A stretch of DNA of 5,538 nt from Thermoprotei archaeon (lineage in GTDB: Archaea; Thermoproteota; Thermoprotei_A; Sulfolobales; Ignisphaeraceae), in contig QMWY01000094.1 of the NCBI GenBank assembly GCA_003661865.1, positions 1 to 5,538 of the forward strand, in the 5' to 3' direction. Numbering within the stretch: position 1 is the first letter of the stretch; every line of letters starts with the position of its first letter. A model generated the notes under the pieces. It was not told where the DNA came from. It made no database searches and was given only the letters and a program-made list of their open reading frames with translations. Position numbers and translations under genes: made by a program. Positions 1 through 5,538 of the stretch are shown piece after piece.

Positions 1-1
1 C

Positions 2-502
2 TACCATAGCGATGGTGATACTCCATACGCCGTTGATCCCCACGCTGCAGCTGCGGCGCTAGAAATAGCTCTTAAGCTCATCACCTCCGCCGACGCGGAT
101 GCTATGCTAAGCGCATTTAGGGCTTCGCTAAGCATCCTCGCTGACAACCTGAGGAAGAGGCTACCTCTCGAGCATCTCAACGAGATCCTAAGGGCTGAGA
201 GGTGGATAGGGTGCTTAGAGCATGGAAGACGCCGTGTAGAGACGGGGCTGGTAGCTCGCTTAGCGAGGATTCTCAATAGGAGCGTCATCGATAGTGTGAT
301 AGACCTAAGGTTTACCCGTGAGCTGGACGTTAGGGAGGAGTCTGGGTGCCTAGCGCTTTGTAGAGGAGGCGTGGTGAGCATACCCGACTGCGCTCCCTCC
401 ACAAGGCTTCTATGCAGCGCCCGTATGCACTCCTTACTCTTCGCACTAGGCGCGATCGCCGAGAACGTGATGCCCCTATGTAAGGAAGACCACCGTATTT
501 AA
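2..502 (+). CDS. Hypothetical protein, C-terminal part (5' end outside window)
   Basis: I do not recognise this protein. The frame is open from base 2 to the TAA at 500-502, giving 166 residues with no convincing start, so the gene begins upstream of the window. Codon choice (many AGG Arg, CTA/CTC Leu, ATA Ile) matches the neighbouring genes, which supports real coding. It begins with an acidic, glycine-containing stretch (YHSDGDTPYAVDPH), then an alanine-rich helical part (visible residues about 15-70). The C-terminal half has six cysteines at visible residues 71, 116, 120, 130, 138 and 160, including a CxxxC pair at 116/120. That could mean disulfides or metal binding, but the spacing matches no zinc ribbon I know. 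No membrane segment is obvious. Its stop codon lies inside the TATA-like box of the next gene, so the following operon seems to be transcribed separately. Confidence 0.75.
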   Translation, partial: YHSDGDTPYAVDPHAAAAALEIALKLITSADADAMLSAFRASLSILADNLRKRLPLEHLNEILRAERWIGCLEHGRRRVETGLVARLARILNRSVIDSVIDLRFTRELDVREESGCLALCRGGVVSIPDCAPSTRLLCSARMHSLLFALGAIAENVMPLCKEDHRI

Positions 503-503
503 G
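496..503 (+). promoter_or_regulatory. TATA-like promoter element of the ATPase/VWA operon
   Basis: TATTTAAG at 496-503 resembles the crenarchaeal TATA box (TTTAWA-like). Its centre is about 34 nt upstream of the ATG at 534. Archaeal transcription usually starts some 24-27 nt downstream of the box centre, which would be near 524-527, giving a very short leader or a nearly leaderless mRNA. The upstream gene's stop codon TAA (500-502) lies within the box. No clear BRE purine run is visible just upstream. This is inference from spacing and sequence only. Confidence 0.5.
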
Positions 504-533
504 CTCCCGCGGCACCCGTGGTATTTTGGGGGT

Positions 534-1712
534 ATGGGTAGCGTGTCCACCAACAGTTCTAGCAAAGGTAGGCTGCTCGAGCTACCGCTAAAGGTGCTGA
601 ACGAGCTCGTCCGACCCTTTGTAGGGCGGGAGGAGGAGGGCAAGGCGATACTCCTCGCACTCCTCACTAAGGAGCATGCAGTGCTTATCGGTGAGCCGGG
701 CACTGCTAAGAGCGCTCTGATAAGGAGGGCCGCTCACATACTCAACATGAGGTTCTTCATGTACCTGTTAACACGGTATACAGAGCCTGCCGAGCTCTTC
801 GGACCGCTGGACATAAACGCGCTTCGCGAGGGGAGGTACGTTAGGATAACCCGTAACAAGCTCCCCGAGGCGGAGATAGTATTCCTTGACGAGATCTTCA
901 AGGCGAACTCGGCGATCCTGAACACGCTCCTGACGATAATGAACGAGCGCGTGCTCTACGACGGGTACACAGAGATAGCCGTGGCCTTGTGGAGCCTATT
1001 TGGAGCGAGCAACGAGATACCCGAGGACCCGGAGCTCGAGGCCCTCTATGACCGATTCCTGATAAGGCATTACGTGAAGCCCGTTACCGAGGAGCTATGG
1101 GGAGGGCTTTTAGAGCGCACCTGGGCTATTGAGAGGGAGGGCTACCCCGAGCCCCACATCAAGCTTAGCCGTAGCGAGCTCGAGGAACTTCACAAGCTCG
1201 TGCTAGCAGTTGACTTAGAACCCATAAAGCCCAAGCTCCTCAAGCTATTCTCGACCTTTGAGGCGAAGAACATCCACCTAACCGATAGGCGGAAGGGCAA
1301 GTCCCTCAAGCTGATAGCTGCACATGCGGTTCTCAACGGCAGGCTCAAGGCCGTGGAGGAGGACCTAATGGCGCTCAAGTTCATAGCCCCCCACGACATC
1401 GACGACTTCGAGCGCGTCAACGTCATACTCTCGGAGGAGCTTAGAACTGCCTACAGGTTCCTTAGGGAGCTCGAGGACATACGTGTAAGCGTTAGGGAGG
1501 TTGACAGCTACGTCTCTTCGTTTCCTGCGATACCTTCCAGATTCGTTGAGTATAGGTTGATAGAGATATACCGCGACCTCGAGGCTACGAGAGAGCGCGT
1601 GCTCACAATGATTAAGGAGAGCAACGATGAGAAGGTTCAGCGTGTTGCTAACGAAGTTATAGAGTACATAGATCATGTGATGGAGAAGATAAAGAAGAAG
1701 ATCGGTGGTTAG
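534..1712 (+). CDS. MoxR-family AAA+ ATPase, RavA type
   Basis: This is a cytosolic AAA+ ATPase of 392 residues, likely a chaperone-like remodelling enzyme that works with the VWA protein encoded next. Visible motifs: Walker A GEPGTAKS (53-60), Walker B IVFLDE (115-120), sensor 1 with Asn160 in GASNEIPED, an arginine-finger region YDRF (Arg174), and a sensor-2 region DRRKGKSLKL (251-260). The stretches EPAELFGPLDI and LPEAEIVFLDEIFKANSAILNTLLTIMNER closely follow E. coli RavA, which places it in the RavA branch of MoxR. It is shorter than E. coli RavA (about 500 residues); the end after about 290 is helical and charged, so the RavA LARA domain is probably missing. ATG 534 follows GGGGG directly. 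GTG 543 would put that G run about 10 nt upstream and is an alternative start. The real substrate is unknown. Confidence 0.93.
   Translation: MGSVSTNSSSKGRLLELPLKVLNELVRPFVGREEEGKAILLALLTKEHAVLIGEPGTAKSALIRRAAHILNMRFFMYLLTRYTEPAELFGPLDINALREGRYVRITRNKLPEAEIVFLDEIFKANSAILNTLLTIMNERVLYDGYTEIAVALWSLFGASNEIPEDPELEALYDRFLIRHYVKPVTEELWGGLLERTWAIEREGYPEPHIKLSRSELEELHKLVLAVDLEPIKPKLLKLFSTFEAKNIHLTDRRKGKSLKLIAAHAVLNGRLKAVEEDLMALKFIAPHDIDDFERVNVILSEELRTAYRFLRELEDIRVSVREVDSYVSSFPAIPSRFVEYRLIEIYRDLEATRERVLTMIKESNDEKVQRVANEVIEYIDHVMEKIKKKIGG
1704..1708 (+). promoter_or_regulatory. Shine-Dalgarno-like GGTGG bearing on the VWA gene start
   Basis: GGTGG at 1704-1708 fits the GGTG core of archaeal ribosome-binding sites and lies 8 nt before a GTG at 1717. 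It would support translation of the VWA protein from GTG 1717 rather than from GTG 1705, which is itself part of this motif. The longer start at 1705 has only a purine run (AAAGAAGAAGA, 1691-1701) upstream. The motif lies within the last codons of the ATPase gene, consistent with translational coupling. Confidence 0.4.
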
Positions 1713-3039
1713 AAAGGTGCCTGGAGTCCTTAAAAACATCGATTACTCAGACCCGCATACAAGGTACCGTGGGGAGAAGATAGTAGAGATCCTACGAAAG
1801 GTTCTCCGGAGCTCTGTAGAGGTCGTGAACGAGAGCCTCGCAATAGACGTGTTCTACAGCTTCTACCTCCCCTTCCCGGCCCTCATACCTATAGACCAGG
1901 TGCCTCTAGGAAGCGAGACCCACTACCTACTTGTGAAGACTCTTCTCAACTCGGAGGAGGTTAGGAAGATCAGGCCTTATACGGTTGCCGACCAGTTCTC
2001 ATCAACTGTAGTCTCGGTACTCTTCCTTCAGTACTTCCTAGAGAGCCTATCTAGGCTTCGTGAGGAGTCGAGAAGTGGGGAGAGGAGGCAGGGGGAGGAG
2101 CGCGGCAGTGAAGGTGCTGAAGGCGGGTTTAAGGAGGAAGGCGAGGAGTTCCGCAACACCATAACAGCCGTGAGGGAGGCCCTGAAGAGGGTGGCGCAGA
2201 ACACTGAGGTTATAAAGAACATCGAGAAGCTGGCGCACGGCAAGCAGGCGGGTGTAGGGCATACACTCGATCTAGAGGAGGATGCGAGCCGCGTGATAAG
2301 GCTCGTCCGCAGCGTCGATCTGAGGGAGCTTCTGAAGTGGCTTGCCAGGATCCCTGACATAGCTACGGTTGTTAGAAGGCGTAAGAGAAGGACCTCGCGT
2401 GGCGAGGTCGAGGGGTATACCGTGGGCTCCGATATAGAGAGATTGGTGCCTACGGAGCTCGCCTACCCAGACCTGTACTTCTACAGTAAGTTCGCAGATT
2501 CAACACTACTGCTCTACGAGAAGTACTCGAGACTTACCATGGGGCCGATATACGTGCTTATCGATAAATCGGGGTCTATGGAGGGCGAGAAGATCATGTG
2601 GGCTAAGGCCACGGCACTAGCACTGTTCATGAGGAGTAGGGTCGAGCGTAGACCCTTCTACATAAGGTTCTTCGACTCAGAGCCCTTCAGCCTAATAAGG
2701 GTGGGGGTAAGGACAAAAACCAACGATGTGGTGAGGCTGATAGAGTACATAGCGCGGATCAAGAGCGGTGGAGGGACAGATATCTCAAAGGCTGTTCTCA
2801 CAGCCTGTACTGATATCCAGCAGTACAAGCTAAAGGACGTTAGCGATATCGTTCTAATAACCGATGGCGAGGATAGGATCGCTAGGGGTTTAGTTAGGCG
2901 CTCCCTACGATCAGTATCCGCTAGGCTAATCTCGGTTATGATAATGGGTGACAACAGCGATCTTAGGAAGATCAGCGATAGGTACTTCAAGGTAGTTAAG
3001 CTCGATGAGAAGGAGATGCTACAGGTAGTAGAAGCATAG
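1705..3039 (+). CDS. VWA-domain protein, ViaA/CoxE-like partner of the MoxR ATPase
   Basis: A 444-residue protein whose C-terminal third is a von Willebrand A domain with an intact metal-ion-dependent adhesion site: DKSGS (Asp287, Ser289, Ser291), Thr358 in GGGTD, and Asp387 in LITDGED. The preceding segment YTVGSDIERLVPTELA (238-253) resembles the conserved linker before the VWA domain in ViaA/CoxE-type proteins. The N-terminal part is helical, and residues about 117-148 form a very charged Glu/Arg/Gly-rich linker, probably disordered. There is no signal peptide or membrane segment, so it should be cytosolic. MoxR ATPases are commonly encoded beside VWA proteins that bind Mg2+ and act as adaptors; the overlap with the ATPase gene (8 nt) argues for the same pairing here. 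The start could be GTG 1705 or GTG 1717 (the latter has a GGTGG upstream). The exact client is unknown. Confidence 0.9.
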   Translation: MVRKVPGVLKNIDYSDPHTRYRGEKIVEILRKVLRSSVEVVNESLAIDVFYSFYLPFPALIPIDQVPLGSETHYLLVKTLLNSEEVRKIRPYTVADQFSSTVVSVLFLQYFLESLSRLREESRSGERRQGEERGSEGAEGGFKEEGEEFRNTITAVREALKRVAQNTEVIKNIEKLAHGKQAGVGHTLDLEEDASRVIRLVRSVDLRELLKWLARIPDIATVVRRRKRRTSRGEVEGYTVGSDIERLVPTELAYPDLYFYSKFADSTLLLYEKYSRLTMGPIYVLIDKSGSMEGEKIMWAKATALALFMRSRVERRPFYIRFFDSEPFSLIRVGVRTKTNDVVRLIEYIARIKSGGGTDISKAVLTACTDIQQYKLKDVSDIVLITDGEDRIARGLVRRSLRSVSARLISVMIMGDNSDLRKISDRYFKVVKLDEKEMLQVVEA

Positions 3040-3053
3040 CTGGAGAGACTTAA

Positions 3054-3065
3054 CCCTGCACAGGG
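3054..3065. repeat. Small palindromic hairpin after the VWA gene
   Basis: CCCTG (3054-3058) and CAGGG (3061-3065) form a short perfect inverted repeat, realistically a 4-bp stem with a GCAC loop. It begins 14 nt after the VWA stop codon. No T run follows, so it is not a convincing terminator. Significance is doubtful. Confidence 0.35.
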
Positions 3066-3077
3066 ATCAACTCATCA

Positions 3078-3131
3078 GGGTCTGCCCGCGCTACTGGGCC
3101 GTCCTGGCCCTGGATGAGCGCGGGAGGACCC
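3078..3131. other. Strong nested GC-rich hairpin of unknown function
   Basis: Three stacked perfect inverted repeats share one axis: GGGTC 3078-3082 with GACCC 3127-3131, CCCGCGCT 3085-3092 with AGCGCGGG 3117-3124, and GGGCC 3096-3100 with GGCCC 3106-3110. They are separated by a 2x2 internal loop (TG/AG) and a 3x6 loop (ACT/TGGATG) and closed by the loop GTCCT. This gives 18 base pairs, nearly all G-C, over 54 nt. It lies between convergent genes and could form on RNA from either strand. I see no T run (intrinsic terminator), no kink-turn GA/AG pair in the asymmetric loop and no properly spaced ACA (H/ACA RNA), and no tRNA, SRP or RNase P signatures. It may be a structured small RNA or a 3'-end barrier element; which one cannot be decided from sequence. 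Confidence 0.6.
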
Positions 3132-3157
3132 CTAGGCATCATACCTATCAGAAGGGG

Positions 3158-3215
3158 CTTCTCAGTAAGGGAAACGTTCATCACTACTTCAGCTCAGCTC
3201 TTCCTCATCACCGTT
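3158..3215 (-). ncRNA. Box C/D small guide RNA (2'-O-methylation guide)
   Basis: Read on the minus strand, all four archaeal C/D boxes are present with exact consensus: C box GTGATGA (3211-3205), D' box CTGA (3192-3189), C' box GTGATGA (3184-3178) and D box CTGA (3165-3162). Both guides are exactly 12 nt: GGAAGAGCTGAG before D' and ACGTTTCCCTTA before D. The D'-C' spacer is 4 nt (AGTA). Such RNAs assemble with L7Ae, Nop5 and fibrillarin, and methylate the target nucleotide that pairs with the fifth guide base from D or D' (known rule). Both predicted target bases are therefore G. The RNA begins about 35 nt after the stop of the minus-strand ABC-GNAT gene. I see no TATA box of its own, so it may be processed from that transcript. 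The exact ends are estimated, and no terminal stem is evident. A second CTGA at 3197-3194 inside the first guide would leave only 7 nt to the C box, so it is not the working D' box. Confidence 0.92.
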
Positions 3216-3246
3216 AGATGTTGCTGCGGTAGACCGTGCGTACTGG

Positions 3247-5226
3247 CTACGCCGGAGGCTTTTCTGCGTATGCTGTTCCGTAGCCTACGAATATGATCTT
3301 GGTGGGTGATAGCGCCTTTATGACCTCTGGCCTGTTTGTAGCTACTATCAGTGTTATGCCAGCTGAGCGGCATACGGTGCTTAGCTTCCTAGCCACGCGC
3401 TGTGCGGTTAGCGAGTCTAGGTGGGCTGCGAACTCATCGATCACTATGAGGTTGGGGCGTGAGGCTAGCATGCTGGCGAGCTTAGCCCTCTCCTTCTGAC
3501 CTGTTGAGAGCTCGGAGAAGCGAGCGCGGTAGAACACGGCGTCTGATAGCCCTACGGCGTTCAGGATCTCTACGGCTACCGCAGGGTCACCGATCTTGGC
3601 CGAGACGTGCTCTAGGAGCGACTCGTCGCCAAAGCTAGGCTCGTGCTCGCCTGGTAGGAGGTACTCGATGCGTACATTACCCGGCATCTCCACCACGCCC
3701 TCACTGGGTCTATACGCCTCGTCCCTAGACTTAGTAGCGGCGCCTATGATCATGCGTAGCAGTGTTGTCTTGCCCGCGCCCGACGCCCCCACTACAACTA
3801 CCACCTCTCCGGGCTCGATCTCTATAGAGACTCTGCGTAGCACGTACTTCTCAACAACCCTTCTCTCAACACCAAACGCCCTCAGCACTTCCTGAAGCTT
3901 AGGCGGTAGCCTTGTTATGTCGAGGACGCTGCTGTAGATCTTGCTGACCGATACTAGCCTTATCGGGGATTCCAGGGGCTCAACCCTTCCGTAGCGGCTC
4001 TTGTAGAGCCTTCCTCCATGCTTAGAGGCGTAGGGGTCCTCGCGCAAGAACCTCTCTATCCTATCTCGCGCCTCAGGGGTGAGGGGATACATCAGCACCG
4101 GTCTCCCGCTGGCGGTGTCCCACATGTAGCGGAACCCTGCCTTCTCGAAGAACGGGTTGTACCGCGCCATCTGAGCTATTGTCTCAACAACGTGCTTCCT
4201 CCTCTTCATCTCAGGTACTCTGCGCTCGCGGATCCACTCGATCGCCATCTTAACCGCTAGCACCCCTATGCCATCGCCCCTGTAGTCGGGGTGCACAACA
4301 ACCCTGGCGATCCTCGCAGCCGCGGTATTAGCGTTCCTAAGCGCCTCACGTGATATCTCGTCGCCTACGATGCTTCTCGCAACCTTTCTGGAGCGGTATA
4401 GCTTAGCTAGCTCACGGTAGCGCCTGATGATCGCGATCCTCTTCGAGTACGCCTCAGGCCAGAAGGTAGGGTGGAACCAGTCGCTTGGAAACACCTTTTC
4501 GCGAATACCGCGCTCGATCTCTACGGAGCCGTTCTTCTCCACGCGCCTGCTCATCAGGGGTATCGGCGTATCGACCCTAACGTACGCCACCACACGGGGC
4601 TCGAAAGGCTTCCTATCGACAAGCTCGAGTATGAGGAAGCGGGATGAAGGCAGGCTCCCCCTGATCTCGTGGAGCCGTGCGGGAACCCCGTGCTCAGGGC
4701 ACGTAGGCTGTATATTCGACTCGAAGTACCTGCCGCATATGGGGCACCTCCACACGGCCACTATCTCCTCCTTGCTAGCGTAGTGATACTGCTCAAGCCC
4801 AACGATCTCCATGTAGTCCTGCTCGGTCTCCGCCTCGCGCGCCACTATGCTATACTCGTAAACAGCCTCCCCACCTAAGGGACTCCTGCGCTGAAGCCTC
4901 GCGCTACGCGACCATGGGGGCCACACCACCACAGCCTCTCCATCCCATACGCGCTCGAGCACGTAGTCCCGGGGCAGGAGTACGAGCCTTCCCTTCACAT
5001 CGCGTGGCTCCTCAAGGATCCTCAGCCTAACCTCCTCCCCCTCGTTAAGCCACTGAGCAACAGCTCCACTCATCAGCAGCGTTACTGTTGTACCGCCCTC
5101 GATCTCGACGTCTAGAGACCCGCGCCACCTATAGCCAATGCGTGGCACCTCTACAGATACTACACGCCCCTTTACGGGGATCCCGACAGGTACGCGCCCT
5201 ATCAATCTCCCCACCTCAGGGCTCAA
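3247..5226 (-). CDS. ABC-type ATPase fused to GNAT acetyltransferase and zinc knuckle (COG2401-like)
   Basis: This 659-residue soluble protein has several domains. Residues 1-75 look like a small beta-barrel (alternating Val/Gly strands, OB-like; inferred). Cys161, Cys164, Cys176 and His179 (CPxCG...CPEH) form a zinc knuckle. A GNAT domain follows, with acetyl-CoA motif RGDGIG (316-321) after VVVHPDY and motif B NPFFEKAGF. One ABC ATPase domain runs from about 422: Walker A GASGAGKTT (480-488), signature LSTGQ (573-577), Walker B LIVIDE (593-598, catalytic Glu598) and D-loop HLD. The usual switch His is Asn631 (IVATNRPEV), and where a Q-loop Gln is expected the sequence reads LLPGEHEP (523-530). 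There are no membrane segments, so this is not a transporter subunit. The combination matches COG2401, an archaeal family of unknown function; substrates for acetylation or remodelling are not known. The start is TTG, overlapping the pyruvate kinase end by 11 nt, with a GGTGAGG motif upstream; GTG 5214 is an alternative. Confidence 0.9.
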   Translation of the reverse strand: MSPEVGRLIGRVPVGIPVKGRVVSVEVPRIGYRWRGSLDVEIEGGTTVTLLMSGAVAQWLNEGEEVRLRILEEPRDVKGRLVLLPRDYVLERVWDGEAVVVWPPWSRSARLQRRSPLGGEAVYEYSIVAREAETEQDYMEIVGLEQYHYASKEEIVAVWRCPICGRYFESNIQPTCPEHGVPARLHEIRGSLPSSRFLILELVDRKPFEPRVVAYVRVDTPIPLMSRRVEKNGSVEIERGIREKVFPSDWFHPTFWPEAYSKRIAIIRRYRELAKLYRSRKVARSIVGDEISREALRNANTAAARIARVVVHPDYRGDGIGVLAVKMAIEWIRERRVPEMKRRKHVVETIAQMARYNPFFEKAGFRYMWDTASGRPVLMYPLTPEARDRIERFLREDPYASKHGGRLYKSRYGRVEPLESPIRLVSVSKIYSSVLDITRLPPKLQEVLRAFGVERRVVEKYVLRRVSIEIEPGEVVVVVGASGAGKTTLLRMIIGAATKSRDEAYRPSEGVVEMPGNVRIEYLLPGEHEPSFGDESLLEHVSAKIGDPAVAVEILNAVGLSDAVFYRARFSELSTGQKERAKLASMLASRPNLIVIDEFAAHLDSLTAQRVARKLSTVCRSAGITLIVATNRPEVIKALSPTKIIFVGYGTAYAEKPPA

Positions 5227-5538
5227 CCCTCTTAATCCTCACCACCTGCTCATCGCTCCTAAGACCGTAGGTTAGCACCACGAGCTCGCCCAGCTTCAGA
5301 AGCCCCTCCCTCTTAAGCTGGTCGTAGGTCCGCGAAACACCCTCTTCATAGCTGCTGGCCTCTACAAGTAGGGGGTTGACTCCCCACAGTATAGAGATCC
5401 TCCTAAGGGTTTCAGTCGATGGGGACCCTACGTAGAAGTTCACCCGCGGTCTCAGGAGCGATACGAGGCGCGCGGTATTGCCGCGCATGCTGAATATCAC
5501 GAGCTTGGCGTCGAGGTCCTCAGCAAGCTCTGTAACCC
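5216..5538 (-). CDS. pyk: Pyruvate kinase, C-terminal end (partial)
   Basis: The last 107 codons or so of a gene running off the right edge; 106 full residues are visible, with the frame entering at base 5536 and the TGA stop at 5218-5216. The visible part begins VTELAEDLDAKLVIFSMRGNTARLVS, the typical start of the pyruvate kinase C-terminal domain (helix, then a strand, then the conserved S/R-G-x-T-A-R element). WGVNPLLVEA follows, the usual 'WGV.P.LVE' motif, and it ends VVLTYG...VVRIKRV. Pyruvate kinase converts phosphoenolpyruvate and ADP to pyruvate and ATP in the cytosol as the last step of glycolysis; the catalytic barrel lies outside the window. The GTG at 5500 is an internal codon, not the gene start. 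Its last 11 nt overlap the ABC-GNAT fusion gene, so the two are probably co-transcribed. Confidence 0.9.
   Translation of the reverse strand, partial: VTELAEDLDAKLVIFSMRGNTARLVSLLRPRVNFYVGSPSTETLRRISILWGVNPLLVEASSYEEGVSRTYDQLKREGLLKLGELVVLTYGLRSDEQVVRIKRVEP
5237..5243 (-). promoter_or_regulatory. Ribosome-binding site supporting the TTG start of the ABC-GNAT gene
   Basis: On the minus strand GGTGAGG (5243-5237) matches the archaeal Shine-Dalgarno core GGTGA and ends 10 nt before the TTG at 5226. It lies inside the pyruvate kinase coding sequence. It supports the TTG over the GTG at 5214, which has no comparable motif at a normal distance. Confidence 0.5.

Noticed and set aside
1365..1739. 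Long minus-strand open frame antisense to the ATPase/VWA junction
   Set aside because: It is antisense to well-supported coding sequence with clear motifs, and its translation shows no domain or similarity.
3073..3079. CTGATGAG on the minus strand as another C box
   Set aside because: It has C instead of a purine at the first position, and no CTGA follows at guide distance.
3054..3131. Intrinsic terminator for either convergent gene
   Set aside because: Neither hairpin is followed by a T run on either strand, and archaeal termination depends mainly on T-rich stretches.
3078..3143. The nested hairpin as an H/ACA guide RNA
   Set aside because: There is no kink-turn or K-loop, the internal loops are too small for a pseudouridylation pocket, and no ACA lies at the proper distance; only an ATA about 10 nt past the stem.
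3136..3151. A second C/D-like pair on the minus strand: CTGA (3151-3148) followed by ATGATGC (3142-3136)
   Set aside because: No C box lies 12 nt before this CTGA and no D box lies about 12 nt after ATGATGC, so a second guide RNA cannot be built.
3114..3296. A 60-codon plus-strand open frame between the convergent genes
   Set aside because: It runs through half of the hairpin and the C/D RNA and into the antisense of the ABC-GNAT gene, has an unusual composition (cysteine cluster), no ribosome-binding site, and no recognisable similarity.
4018..4260. Plus-strand open frame opposite the GNAT region
   Set aside because: It is a shadow of the fusion gene, whose minus-strand frame carries the GNAT motifs and continues unbroken across this stretch.

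Overview
The window looks like a piece of a hyperthermophilic crenarchaeal chromosome, probably of Desulfurococcales type. That placement is inferred from moderately high GC, heavy AGG (Arg) and ATA (Ile) codon use, GTG and TTG starts, a TATA-like element just upstream of a nearly leaderless start, tight gene overlaps, and above all a textbook archaeal box C/D guide RNA. No mobile element, CRISPR array, tRNA or rRNA gene was found.

Layout: (1) 2-502, plus strand: the C-terminal 166 residues of an unrecognised cysteine-containing protein whose start lies outside the window. (2) 534-1712 and 1705-3039, plus strand: an overlapping two-gene operon of a RavA-type MoxR AAA+ ATPase and a ViaA-like protein with a C-terminal von Willebrand A (MIDAS) domain. 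A TATA-like promoter overlaps the stop codon of the preceding gene. (3) 3040-3246: a convergent intergenic region. It holds a strong nested hairpin (3078-3131) and, on the minus strand, an unannotated-looking box C/D sRNA (about 3158-3215) with perfect C, D', C' and D boxes and two 12-nt guides. (4) 3247-5226, minus strand: a 659-residue fusion of an N-terminal beta-barrel-like region, a zinc knuckle, a GNAT acetyltransferase domain and one ABC ATPase domain (the COG2401 architecture). It starts at TTG, overlapping the end of the gene before it. (5) 5216-5538, minus strand: the C-terminal end of pyruvate kinase.

How the parts relate: the ATPase and VWA protein very probably act together as a chaperone-like MoxR/VWA pair. 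The minus-strand genes form a pyruvate kinase, then ABC-GNAT fusion, then sRNA order. The sRNA begins 35 nt past the fusion-gene stop with no clear promoter of its own, so it may be processed from that transcript. Its D' guide can pair with a conserved segment of 23S rRNA next to the peptidyl transferase centre (recalled sequence, to be verified). The most notable items are this sRNA, the poorly characterised ABC-GNAT-zinc fusion with its Asn in place of the switch histidine, and the unexplained GC-rich hairpin.
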